A stretch of DNA of 37,053 nucleotides. It comes from an uncultured bacterium (lineage in GTDB: Bacteria > Verrucomicrobiota > Kiritimatiellia > CAIKKV01 > CAITUY01). This document shows, piece after piece, positions 7,728 to 15,162 of the stretch. The position numbers were made by a program, and so were the translations under genes. Positions within the stretch are counted from its first letter, which is position 1. Each line of letters opens with the position of its first letter. The stretch spans positions 1-37,053 of the forward strand of contig CAIVSY010000021.1 in assembly GCA_903908715.1 (NCBI GenBank). The letters run 5' to 3'. The notes under the pieces are model-generated. The model was not told where the DNA came from. It ran no database searches and saw only the letters and a program-made list of their open reading frames with translations.

Positions 7728-8836
7728 GGCAGTACCCTGACGTTCGCCCCATCGCTGATAAGACGCTGTCCTGCAGTGATAACCTGGTCACCGGAATGAA
7801 GCCCTTCCGCAACCACCGCGACAGTGTCAACCACGGCGTTCAACTTGACAACCCGGCGAACGGACCGTTCGTTCTCGACCACATACGCCACATATTGTCC
7901 CTGATCCGGGATCAGCGCGCGCAGGGGGACCACCACCGCATCCGCTTGCTTCCCCCGCCCGAGCCGAACTCGGGCAATCATACCCGGCTTCAACCGACCC
8001 TCCAGGTTATCCGCTCCAATTTCCAAACGGTAGGTCAGGCTCGACTCATCAGCTGCAGAGGCCACAAAGACAACATGCCCTGTACATCCCCCGCCCCCCA
8101 GCGCATCGACTGTAAAAGGCAGAGGCATGCCCACCCGCATGAAGGAAACATCGCGCTCGGGAATATCGACGATCACTTTAACCCGGTCCATCTGCACAAC
8201 CTGGAAGGCCGGCTTCCCGGGCATGGCCATTTCCCCCACTTCAACAAACCTCCGGTTGACCACACCATCCACCGGACTGTAAACACGGCGTTTGGCCAGT
8301 ATTCCACCGGCCTCCTCATAGGCGATCCTGGCCAGATCGCGATGATTACGGACAGCCTCGTAATCATGGACCGATACCGCCCCTGCATCCTTCATGGCCA
8401 ACCAGCGTGAAAGATCCTCTTCCGCTTGCCGCAAACTGACCTCCGCACGCGCCACCGCAGCCGTGGCAACCGCATCGTCCAGCCGCAATAGCAACTGCCC
8501 CTCTCTCACACGATCCCCCTGATCCGCCCCCATCCAAAGGATTCTCCCGTTGTCGTCAACGGCCAGGTTTAAATTCTTCTCCGCCTCCACCTTGCCCGTT
8601 AAAACCACCTGCTCCTCGATATTCGTCCGGATAACTTCCTGAACCATCACCGGCACGGCAACCGGCGGAATCACAACAACCTTTTCCTTGGCCTTCGGCC
8701 AGAAAATCAAACCAAAGATTCCCACAACCAGAATCAGCAGAACCGCCAACAGCACAACCCACAGCCATCCGACAACAGGCTTACCGCTGACGGAAGCATC
8801 CGCCGAAATCTCACTGGGCAACAGGTTCTTTTTCAT
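7724..8836 (-). CDS. RND efflux membrane fusion protein (periplasmic adaptor)
   Basis: The adaptor links the RND pump to the TolC-like channel in the periplasm. The 370-residue product has an uncleaved N-terminal membrane anchor (21-46) rather than a lipobox. The first lipoyl half is about 92-122, a short alpha-helical hairpin 123-180, the second lipoyl half about 184-215 (including YSPVDGVV), a beta-barrel about 216-295, and a membrane-proximal domain to the end. I chose the ATG at 8834-8836 because a perfect AAGGAGG lies just upstream; the frame is open further back, but that part lies inside the tolC-like gene and is arginine/proline-rich shadow. The first 26 nt overlap the end of the upstream gene, so its ribosome site is embedded in tolC codons. 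This indicates translational coupling. Confidence 0.95.
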   Translation of the reverse strand: MKKNLLPSEISADASVSGKPVVGWLWVVLLAVLLILVVGIFGLIFWPKAKEKVVVIPPVAVPVMVQEVIRTNIEEQVVLTGKVEAEKNLNLAVDDNGRILWMGADQGDRVREGQLLLRLDDAVATAAVARAEVSLRQAEEDLSRWLAMKDAGAVSVHDYEAVRNHRDLARIAYEEAGGILAKRRVYSPVDGVVNRRFVEVGEMAMPGKPAFQVVQMDRVKVIVDIPERDVSFMRVGMPLPFTVDALGGGGCTGHVVFVASAADESSLTYRLEIGADNLEGRLKPGMIARVRLGRGKQADAVVVPLRALIPDQGQYVAYVVENERSVRRVVKLNAVVDTVAVVAEGLHSGDQVITAGQRLISDGANVRVLP

Positions 8837-10145
8837 CCTTATCCTCCTTGACCGGCAAGCCGGCGGCATATCGGACTTGTACCCTGGCGACGCAATAGGT
8901 GTGCAATGCCTGCAGCATCTGCAATCTCGCCGTACTGAGCGCCAGATTGGTCTCCGTGAATTCCAGATAGGTGGAAATCCCCTGCTCATGCCGGACGGAA
9001 GCCAGTGCCAGACCTTTGACAGCCAATGCCTCTGTCTCACTGGCAACCCGGATTGCCTCCTCGGCATGCTTCAGGCCAAGGAATGCCTGCCGGACCTCCA
9101 GAGTCACGGCACGCCGTAATTCCCTCAGTTCCGTCTCGGCACTTTCAAGCGCCAGTCGTTTCTGCAATGTCACGGCAGCCCGCCGACCTCCATCCGCAAA
9201 GGCCCACTCCGCCGTCACACCCGCTGTCCAATGCCACTCCCATTCCGTCTGCATTGGTGAATACGTACTGCTGTTAGCCCCCTGATAATTGCCGAAAGCA
9301 CGCAGGGTCGGCTTGTAGGCAGCCTCGGCGACCTTGACATCCTCACGGCGCAGTCGAACTTGCGCCTCCATCTGGGCAATCTCAGCACGCCCCGCCATCG
9401 CCTTTGCAAGAAACTGGTCAAGCCCGAGTGCTTCCTGTCCGCATGTCAAGCTCCCCTGGATTGCGTAATCACCTTCCTCAAGATATGCCAGTGTCCGCAG
9501 TGTCTCCCTCGCAACCTCTAGATGATTGCTGGCCGCAATCTGCCTGGGCAAGGCATTAGCGAGACGAACACGGGAACTGAGAAGCTCAAATTCCGGTATG
9601 ATCCTCTGCGATAGCTGCGCTTCAGACCGGGACACCAAGCGCCGTAACTGCTGTACGGATTCATTTTCAACCATCGTCTCAGCCTCGGCCAACTGCACAC
9701 CGTAGAACGCAAGGCAAATATCCCGATCCAGCGATGCATCGGCAGTTCGGCGCGCCTCCCCTGCAAAATCCCGATAGGCCTTAGCCGCACGTAGTGCCGC
9801 TCGCACCTGTCCGCCATTGTACAGGAGCTGGCTCAGCCCGGCTGAGACACCGTAGTTGTTTTCGGTCCCCACCTCAATGGGGCCCTCCCCGATGTCAAAG
9901 GAAGGAACTTCGTCAATCCGGGTATACCTGCCGTTCAGATCCAGATGCGGAAGCGCCTCCGCCCGGGCCTCCTTCACCCCTGCCGCAGCCGATTGTTCGG
10001 AGCGACGCGCGTTTGCAGCGCGCCCGGACCGCTCACGTCCGCTCTTCAGGCAATCGTCAAGCGTGTAGAGACGGGCAGGTCCAGCAGTGGCCATTCCCTG
10101 CCAAACCCACACACCCAGCAAGAACAGAATGAAAACCCGTTTCAT
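8811..10145 (-). CDS. TolC-family outer-membrane efflux channel
   Basis: A 444-residue outer-membrane factor, the exit duct of the tripartite pump. A signal peptide covers about residues 1-22 (KR, hydrophobic core, ATAG). The mature part opens with YTLDDCL, the typical family start, followed by two repeats of long alpha helices with alanine- and glutamate-rich heptads (for example around residues 45-65, 150-225 and 250-280), and beta segments with YTR and GVSAGLSQLLYNGG. The C-terminal tail is charged (KEDKDEKEP) and encodes the ribosome site of the next gene. It is the first gene of the tolC-MFP-RND operon. The 188-nt gap upstream holds the rplQ terminator and a possible promoter. Confidence 0.94.
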   Translation of the reverse strand: MKRVFILFLLGVWVWQGMATAGPARLYTLDDCLKSGRERSGRAANARRSEQSAAAGVKEARAEALPHLDLNGRYTRIDEVPSFDIGEGPIEVGTENNYGVSAGLSQLLYNGGQVRAALRAAKAYRDFAGEARRTADASLDRDICLAFYGVQLAEAETMVENESVQQLRRLVSRSEAQLSQRIIPEFELLSSRVRLANALPRQIAASNHLEVARETLRTLAYLEEGDYAIQGSLTCGQEALGLDQFLAKAMAGRAEIAQMEAQVRLRREDVKVAEAAYKPTLRAFGNYQGANSSTYSPMQTEWEWHWTAGVTAEWAFADGGRRAAVTLQKRLALESAETELRELRRAVTLEVRQAFLGLKHAEEAIRVASETEALAVKGLALASVRHEQGISTYLEFTETNLALSTARLQMLQALHTYCVARVQVRYAAGLPVKEDKDEKEPVAQ

Positions 10146-10247
10146 CGCAAACGACCATGAAAACCATGTGTCAGATTTCTTCCGCCATCAGGGATCCATC
10201 TCCGGGGCACTTCCAAGACTCCCGCCCGGACATCGGCACAAGCGGGC

Positions 10248-10279
10248 ATCATACCCCAAACCCTGCTGTGTTCCATCAA
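10248..10279 (-). promoter_or_regulatory. possible promoter of the efflux operon
   Basis: On the minus strand a TATGAT box (10253 down to 10248) lies about 100 nt upstream of the tolC-like start and just past the rplQ terminator. The nearest -35 candidate, TTGATG (10279-10274), is 20 nt away, longer than ideal, so the box pair is tentative. No operator-like palindrome or adjacent regulator gene was seen. Confidence 0.3.
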
Positions 10280-10280
10280 G

Positions 10281-10308
10281 AAAAAACCCGTCGTTGTTCA
10301 CGACGGGT
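10281..10308 (-). terminator. intrinsic terminator of the ribosomal/RNA polymerase cluster
   Basis: Read on the minus strand, ACCCGTCGT and ACGACGGGT form a perfect 9-bp stem (10308-10300 with 10294-10286) around a 5-nt loop, and the stem runs into six T residues (10286-10281). It starts 25 nt after the rplQ stop and separates the long ribosomal cluster from the efflux operon. Confidence 0.92.
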
Positions 10309-10333
10309 CTTCAGTGCGAAAGTCTGGCGAGAA

Positions 10334-10795
10334 TCAGACGTCCTTCCGCTTCCCTTCACCTTTGGAATCGGCGCTTGCTTCCTCTTTCTTCGCCTTACGG
10401 CTCTTGTCCACGTGGGCCAGGTTGACCCACTCAAGAACCACCATTTCAGCCCCATCCCCGCCGCGCTGCCCCAGCTTCACAATCCGGGTGTAACCACCCT
10501 GGCGATCCTTGAACTGCGGCGCGATCGCCTCGAACAACTTGTTCATGGTCGTACGCTTACGAAGAACCGAAAGCGCCTTTCTCTTGGCGACCATCAGAGC
10601 CTCCGGCTTTCCGCTCGCCAGCGCCCGCTTGGCTGTTGTCACCAGACGTTCCGCCAAAACCCGCGTCATCTTCGCCTTTTGCAGGGTTGTGGTAATCCGT
10701 TGCTCCTCAATGAAACTCACAGCCAACGAGCTCAACAGAGCCTTCCGCGCCTCCGCCGTGCGGCCCAGTTTCACACTATTCTTCATGTGTCGCAT
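10334..10795 (-). CDS. rplQ: 50S ribosomal protein L17
   Basis: L17 binds 23S rRNA on the back of the 50S subunit near the exit tunnel. The product is 153 residues. The conserved core starts MRHMKNSVKLGRT and contains the LRKRTTMNKLFEAIAPQF and GGYTRIVKLGQRGGD segments. From about residue 131 on there is a lysine/glutamate-rich tail that is absent from the 127-residue E. coli protein and is probably disordered. The start is preceded by GGGAG at a spacing of 7 nt. It is the last gene of the cluster and is followed by a strong terminator. The 96-nt gap to rpoA contains alternative RNA pairings. Confidence 0.97.
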   Translation of the reverse strand: MRHMKNSVKLGRTAEARKALLSSLAVSFIEEQRITTTLQKAKMTRVLAERLVTTAKRALASGKPEALMVAKRKALSVLRKRTTMNKLFEAIAPQFKDRQGGYTRIVKLGQRGGDGAEMVVLEWVNLAHVDKSRKAKKEEASADSKGEGKRKDV

Positions 10796-10817
10796 ATCTC
10801 AACTCCCGACATCCTCA

Positions 10818-10872
10818 GCCGGCCGATCGATTGCCGGCAAACCCAACACCTGTTGTTCCTGATCCGATCGGC
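10818..10872 (-). promoter_or_regulatory. mutually exclusive RNA pairings in the rpoA-rplQ junction
   Basis: In the mRNA between rpoA and rplQ, an 8-bp long-range helix can form between GCCGATCG (10872-10865) and CGATCGGC (10829-10822). A 6-bp hairpin, GCCGGC with GCCGGC (10838-10833 with 10823-10818, 9-nt loop), uses two of the same bases, so both cannot form at once. The hairpin ends about 14 nt before the rplQ ribosome site. The layout resembles an attenuator or translational switch, but there is no T tract and the role is inferred. Confidence 0.35.
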
Positions 10873-10891
10873 GGTTCCTGCCGCGCAACCC

Positions 10892-11908
10892 CTACTCCCG
10901 ATCCGCCTCCGGAGTATTCAGCCTCTTCAGCAACTCGTCATCGAACTTCATGCCGAGCCCCAGCCCCAGCTCTGCCAGCTTGGCTTTGATTTCGTTCAAG
11001 GACTTCTTGCCGAAATTGCGGTACTTCAGCATCTCCGCCTCGCTCTTCTGCGCCAACTGCCCCACCGTCGTGATGTTGGCGTTGTTGAGGCAGTTCGCGG
11101 CTCGAACACTGAGCTCAATCTCGTTGACACTCATGTTCAGCACCTTCACCAGATGCTCGCGCTCCTGGTCAACCTGCGCCTCCGTATCCTCGAACTCCAC
11201 CACGTTCTTGTCGTAATCAACAAAAACGTCGAGGTGATGACGCAACACAGCCGCGGACACCTTCATGGCATCATCCGGCGTAATCCGCCCGTCTGTCGTA
11301 ACCTCAAGAACGAGCTTGTCGTAATCCGTACGCTGTCCCACGCGGGTGTTCTCGACCATGAAATTAACCCGGGTAACCGGCGAAAAAATCGAATCCATCG
11401 GGATCCGACCAATATCCTGATTGTCCCGCTTGTTCCAGTCAGCTGGACAGAATCCGCGTCCCGTCCTGATTTCAAGCACGGCATCCAGAAGCCCGTCCGC
11501 CGCCAACGTCGCGATATGCTGACTGGGATTCAGGACCTCCACGGTACCGTCCGTCTGGATATCCCCCGCAGTGACAACCTTTGCGCCCTTCACCTTCAGG
11601 GTCAGGTACCGCGTCTCGCGCGACTGCATGCGCAACAAAACCTTCTTCAGGTTGAGGATAATATCGGTCACATCCTCCACCACACCCGGCAGGGCACAGA
11701 ACTCATGAGGCGCTCCTTCAATACGGACAGAAGCAATAGCGGCTCCTTCCAGCGAGGAAAGCAGCACGCGCCGCAGGGAATTCCCGATGGTACGCCCATA
11801 GCCGACTTCCAGAGGCTCGGCAATAAACCGACCGAACGTCGGTGTAGCCGAAGCATCGTCCTTGATCAACCTTTTGGGCATCTCGAATTTGCTCAATCTG
11901 ATTGGCAT
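10892..11908 (-). CDS. rpoA: DNA-directed RNA polymerase subunit alpha
   Basis: The alpha dimer is the assembly platform for beta and beta', and its C-terminal domain contacts promoter UP elements and activators. The product is 338 residues, near the family norm. The N-terminal domain (to about 235) includes EPLEVGYGRTIGNSLRRVLLSS (about 31-52) and the EGAPHEF loop. A linker follows, then the C-terminal domain with the helix-hairpin-helix region SVRAANCLNNANITTVGQL and FGKKSLNEIKAKLAELGL. The arginine in VRAANCL is equivalent to the DNA-binding R265 of E. coli. It sits between rpsD and rplQ in the classical alpha-operon order. A small CCCGC/GCGGG hairpin lies at 11936-11949, just before its start. 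Confidence 0.99.
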   Translation of the reverse strand: MPIRLSKFEMPKRLIKDDASATPTFGRFIAEPLEVGYGRTIGNSLRRVLLSSLEGAAIASVRIEGAPHEFCALPGVVEDVTDIILNLKKVLLRMQSRETRYLTLKVKGAKVVTAGDIQTDGTVEVLNPSQHIATLAADGLLDAVLEIRTGRGFCPADWNKRDNQDIGRIPMDSIFSPVTRVNFMVENTRVGQRTDYDKLVLEVTTDGRITPDDAMKVSAAVLRHHLDVFVDYDKNVVEFEDTEAQVDQEREHLVKVLNMSVNEIELSVRAANCLNNANITTVGQLAQKSEAEMLKYRNFGKKSLNEIKAKLAELGLGLGMKFDDELLKRLNTPEADRE

Positions 11909-11955
11909 GATTCAACCCTTCCCAGAAGAACTACTCCCGCCGCTGCGGGCGATTA

Positions 11956-12579
11956 TTACTTGGAGTACAATTCCACAATCAACTGCTCATTCACAAACGG
12001 GGCAATCTCTTCCTTTGTTGGCACACGCAACACTTCGCCCCGCAGGTTATCCTTGTCCAATGCCAGCCAAGGCGACAACTCCCGGCTCTGCACATCCAGG
12101 GTACGCTTCACAGCTTCCTGACTCGGCTTGCGCGACTTCACGTCAATCCGGTCACCCACTTTCAGCGTCATCGATGGCACATCCGCACGACGACCGTTGA
12201 CAGTGACGTGCCCGTGTAACACAAGCTGCCGCGCCGCCCTTCGGGAAGCCGCGAATCCCAGACGATAGACCAAGTTATCCAATCGCATTTCCAGCAACTG
12301 CAACAGGATTTCGCCGGTCACACCGCGCTTCTGCGAGGCCCTCTGGAAGATCAGACGAAACTGACCTTCCTGCAAACCGTAGAATCGGCGCAGCCGCTGC
12401 TTCTCCCTCAACTGCATGCCATAATCCGACTTCTTGGAAGGACGCGCACCGTGCATTCCCGGAGCCGGCCTTCCCGTATCAATCGGACACTTTGCCATCC
12501 GGCAACGATCGCCCTTCAAAAATAGCTTCATGCCCTCACGGCGGCACCGTTTGCAGGCCGGACCTGTATATCTACCCAT
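11956..12579 (-). CDS. rpsD: 30S ribosomal protein S4 (zinc-binding form)
   Basis: S4 nucleates 30S assembly on the 5' domain of 16S rRNA and in many bacteria represses the alpha operon. The product is 207 residues. The N-terminal part keeps four cysteines, C9, C12, C26 and C31, the zinc-finger (C+) version that is lost in E. coli. The S4 RNA-binding domain follows from about residue 95 (MRLDNLVYRLGFAASRRAARQLV, with HGHVTVNGRRADVPS) and the tail ends in PFVNEQLIVELYSK. Located between rpsK and rpoA as expected. Confidence 0.98.
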   Translation of the reverse strand: MGRYTGPACKRCRREGMKLFLKGDRCRMAKCPIDTGRPAPGMHGARPSKKSDYGMQLREKQRLRRFYGLQEGQFRLIFQRASQKRGVTGEILLQLLEMRLDNLVYRLGFAASRRAARQLVLHGHVTVNGRRADVPSMTLKVGDRIDVKSRKPSQEAVKRTLDVQSRELSPWLALDKDNLRGEVLRVPTKEEIAPFVNEQLIVELYSK

Positions 12580-12612
12580 TCGAATTCTCCTCTTTCTTCC
12601 AAATCCCCGCCG

Positions 12613-13089
12613 TTACACGCGCCGGCGTTTCCGCGGCCGGCAGCCATTATGCGGCATCGGCGTTACATCCTTGATCAGCGTGACGTTCAGCCCCGCCGCC
12701 TGCAGCGCGCGAATCGCCGATTCACGCCCCGCACCGGGACCCTGAACACGAACTTCCACTTCCTGCATACCACGCCCGACAGCCTGACGCGCCACTTCTT
12801 GCGCCACCACACTGCCCGCAAACGCCGTACTCTTCCGCGAACCCTTGAAACCCGCTCGTCCAGCCGTGCTCCAGGCAATCACACCGCCCTTGGAATCCGT
12901 CACGGAAATAATCGTGTTATTAAAGGTGGCGCGAATGTGCACAATGCCGAAAGGCACCACACGCCCGCCGCGCGCCCGGGCCTGACGCACCGGTTTAGCG
13001 CCTTCCGCCGCCGCCTCGGGGGCTCCAGCCTTGTTCTCAGCCGCTGCACCCGCTTCGGCCTTTTCCGCTTTTTCTACTTGTTCAGCCAT
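12613..13089 (-). CDS. rpsK: 30S ribosomal protein S11 with acidic/alanine-rich N-terminal extension
   Basis: S11 lines the platform of the 30S subunit and contacts the mRNA exit region. The 158-residue product has the normal S11 core from about residue 40 on, including [30 protein letters not shown] and the end [11 protein letters not shown]. The first 40 or so residues are an extra segment rich in Ala and Glu ([13 protein letters not shown] and onward), then a short basic stretch; the E. coli protein is 129 residues. I chose the ATG at 13089; a GTG nine codons upstream has its GGAG too close to serve it. Gap to rpsM is 42 nt. Confidence 0.96.
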   Translation of the reverse strand: MAEQVEKAEKAEAGAAAENKAGAPEAAAEGAKPVRQARARGGRVVPFGIVHIRATFNNTIISVTDSKGGVIAWSTAGRAGFKGSRKSTAFAGSVVAQEVARQAVGRGMQEVEVRVQGPGAGRESAIRALQAAGLNVTLIKDVTPMPHNGCRPRKRRRV

Positions 13090-13131
13090 GGCAAGTCCGT
13101 ACCTCTCTATTCCCACTCCTACTCATCAATA

Positions 13132-13524
13132 TCACTTTACCGCCGCCCGGGCTTCCTTTCCGCGAACCGCACCCACCGTGCGCCGCGGCCCCTTGCGCGT
13201 CCTGGCATTCGTACTCGTACGCTGCCCGCGCACGGGCAACCCACGCTTGTGCCGAATCCCGCGATAACTCCCGATACTGATCAGACGCCGTATGTTCTGG
13301 GCAACCTCACGACGCAGATCACCTTCAATCCGGTAATCGCTCTGCAAAACATTGATGATGCGCGCCAATTCCTCATCCGAAAGATCATCCGCACGCTTGA
13401 CCGGATCCACTTTCGCCTTCGCAACCACTTCCAGCGCCGTCACAGGGCCTATCCCGTACAAATACCGCAGGGAATACGCAATCTGCTTCTTGCCGGGTAT
13501 ATCAACACCTAATATTCTGGGCAT
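13132..13524 (-). CDS. rpsM: 30S ribosomal protein S13
   Basis: S13 sits in the 30S head, forms intersubunit bridges and touches the P-site tRNA through its tail. The product is 130 residues. It starts [19 protein letters not shown], has the helix-two-turn-helix region, and the family signature [25 protein letters not shown] followed by [19 protein letters not shown]. It lies 10 nt after rpmJ, the usual neighbour order at the head of the alpha operon. Confidence 0.98.
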   Translation of the reverse strand: MPRILGVDIPGKKQIAYSLRYLYGIGPVTALEVVAKAKVDPVKRADDLSDEELARIINVLQSDYRIEGDLRREVAQNIRRLISIGSYRGIRHKRGLPVRGQRTSTNARTRKGPRRTVGAVRGKEARAAVK

Positions 13525-13534
13525 GAAACACTCC

Positions 13535-13648
13535 TCAACCTTGTCTCTGCTTATGACGCGGATTGGTGCAGATCACACGCACCACACCCCGCCGGCGAAC
13601 AATTTTACACCGCTCACAAATCCGCTTGACTGAACTTCTGACCTTCAT
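13535..13648 (-). CDS. rpmJ: 50S ribosomal protein L36 (zinc-binding form)
   Basis: A 37-residue protein translated from the ATG at 13648. It starts [14 protein letters not shown] and continues with a basic core. Zinc ligands C11, C14, C27 and H32 are all present, so this is the C+ form. L36 stabilises 23S rRNA near the L7/L12 stalk base region. It lies in the conserved spot between map and rpsM. The usual infA neighbour is absent: the gap to map is 79 nt and holds no gene. Confidence 0.96.
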   Translation of the reverse strand: MKVRSSVKRICERCKIVRRRGVVRVICTNPRHKQRQG

Positions 13649-13727
13649 CCGCTGTCTCCATTCCAAAAACAGCCCGCCACGTTAGCAACCAACGGACGCA
13701 CTGTCCACACAAAAACACTCGTTCAAC

Positions 13728-14483
13728 CTACCATCCTTCCCCTATGGTCAGGATCTCCGGCCCGTCCTCACCAACCGCCACCGTATGCTCAAAATGCGCC
13801 GAGGGGCGGCGATCTGCTGTCAACACCGTCCACCCGTCCGCCTGCACCTCCACCGCATACCCCCCCAAATTCACCATCGGCTCTATCGCCAGGGTCATCC
13901 CCGGCTTCAAAACCGGCCCCTTCCCCGGAGGTCCATAATTCGGAATCTGCGGCTCCTCGTGCATCTTCCGCCCGATCCCGTGTCCAACAAAATCCCGCAC
14001 CACCGAAAATCCAGCCGCCGATGCCGTCGACTCAATCGCATTCGATATGTCCGACAACCGGTTGCCCGCCTTCGCCCTCGCAACCCCTTCAACCAGGGCC
14101 TTCTCCGTCGTGCGCACCAGACGTACCACTTCCGGATCCGTCACCCCCACCATCACCGTCGCAGCCGTATCCCCGACAAATCCATCATGTACCACACCAA
14201 CATCCAGGCTGACAATCTGCCCCATCTCGATCCGCCGCTCACACGGTATCCCGTGGACCACCTCGTCATCAATCGACAGGCAGATGTTACCCGGATATCC
14301 GCGGTACCCCAGAAAGGCACTCCGGCATCCCAAGGCTTCCATCAGCTCAGCGGCCTTGCCGTCCAGCCACTTGGTGCTGACTCCCGGCGCCACCAGCCGC
14401 ACAATCTCATCCCTTACCCTGGCCGCCAGCCGCCCGCTCTTTCGCATCCGCTGCAGCTCATCGCGGCTCTTGATGACAATCAT
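13728..14483 (-). CDS. map: methionine aminopeptidase, type I
   Basis: Map removes the initiator methionine from nascent proteins after deformylation, acting at the ribosome exit. The product is 251 residues, the compact type without an N-terminal zinc extension. All metal ligands of the pita-bread fold are visible: D94, D105, H168 (in GHGIGRKMHEEP), E201 (in LAIEPMVN) and E232 (in HFEHTVAV); H77 is the usual substrate-binding histidine. Its ATG shares one base with the adk stop (14483), so translation is coupled with adk. Confidence 0.98.
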   Translation of the reverse strand: MIVIKSRDELQRMRKSGRLAARVRDEIVRLVAPGVSTKWLDGKAAELMEALGCRSAFLGYRGYPGNICLSIDDEVVHGIPCERRIEMGQIVSLDVGVVHDGFVGDTAATVMVGVTDPEVVRLVRTTEKALVEGVARAKAGNRLSDISNAIESTASAAGFSVVRDFVGHGIGRKMHEEPQIPNYGPPGKGPVLKPGMTLAIEPMVNLGGYAVEVQADGWTVLTADRRPSAHFEHTVAVGEDGPEILTIGEGW

Positions 14484-15139
14484 CAGACCGTCAACGCCTC
14501 CGTCACACGCAGGATCTCCGCCACCGTATCCTGCCGGGGACGGGCGGAATCCACGCGCACCAGTACGCCCTTCTTGTCATAGAACGAAATCAAACTCTCC
14601 GTCTGCCGGGTGTACACATCCAGACGATTGAGAATCGTACTCTCCTGATCGTCCGCCCTCTGGTACAAATCGCCCCCGCACACATCACAAATCCCTTCCT
14701 TGCGAGGCGGAATATTCACGACATGATACCCCTGACCGCATTTCCGGCACACGCGGCGACCCGTCAAGCGCGAAATCAGTAATTCCCTCGGCGCATCCAG
14801 CAGGAAGACCCGGTCGATCCGTGCCGCACGCTTTTCCAGGATCGCATCCAGCATCCTGGCCTGCTCGATGGTCCGAGGGAACCCGTCGAACATGTAGGCA
14901 CCATCCCGGCTACCCTTATCCAGACGCTCTTCCACAAGGGCCAGAATCACTCCATCCGGCACAAGTTCGCCACGCTTCATGAAGGCTTCCGCCTTCTGAC
15001 CTACCGGCGTTCCCGCCTTGACCGCTTCCCGCAACATATCACCGGTGGACACGTGAACAAACGGGCTGGACGAGCGGATACCCTCCGCGATCGTACCCTT
15101 ACCCGCACCCGGCGCACCTAGTAGAATAATCGTTCTCAC
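14483..15139 (-). CDS. adk: adenylate kinase (long, zinc-LID form)
   Basis: Adk catalyses ATP + AMP to 2 ADP and keeps adenylate pools balanced. The product is 218 residues. The P-loop is GAPGAGKGT (8-16), the AMP region includes STGDMLR (31-37), and DGFPRT is at 85-90. The LID has four cysteines, C131, C134, C151 and C154, in two CxxC pairs, matching the structural-zinc LID known from Gram-positive and some other enzymes. It lies between secY and map in the classical spc-operon tail. Confidence 0.98.
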   Translation of the reverse strand: MRTIILLGAPGAGKGTIAEGIRSSSPFVHVSTGDMLREAVKAGTPVGQKAEAFMKRGELVPDGVILALVEERLDKGSRDGAYMFDGFPRTIEQARMLDAILEKRAARIDRVFLLDAPRELLISRLTGRRVCRKCGQGYHVVNIPPRKEGICDVCGGDLYQRADDQESTILNRLDVYTRQTESLISFYDKKGVLVRVDSARPRQDTVAEILRVTEALTV

Positions 15140-15162
15140 AATCTATTCCCGCGTGTAATCCT

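Noticed and set aside
10157..12121. Long plus-strand open frame (654 codons) opposite rplQ, rpoA and rpsD
   Set aside because: It spans three solid minus-strand genes, the terminator and the spacer, and its sequence has no family features.
13649..13727. infA gene or promoter in the map-rpmJ gap
   Set aside because: At 79 nt the gap is too short for infA. A TTGCTA/TGGAAT pair can be drawn, but its start site would fall on the rpmJ ribosome site, leaving no leader.
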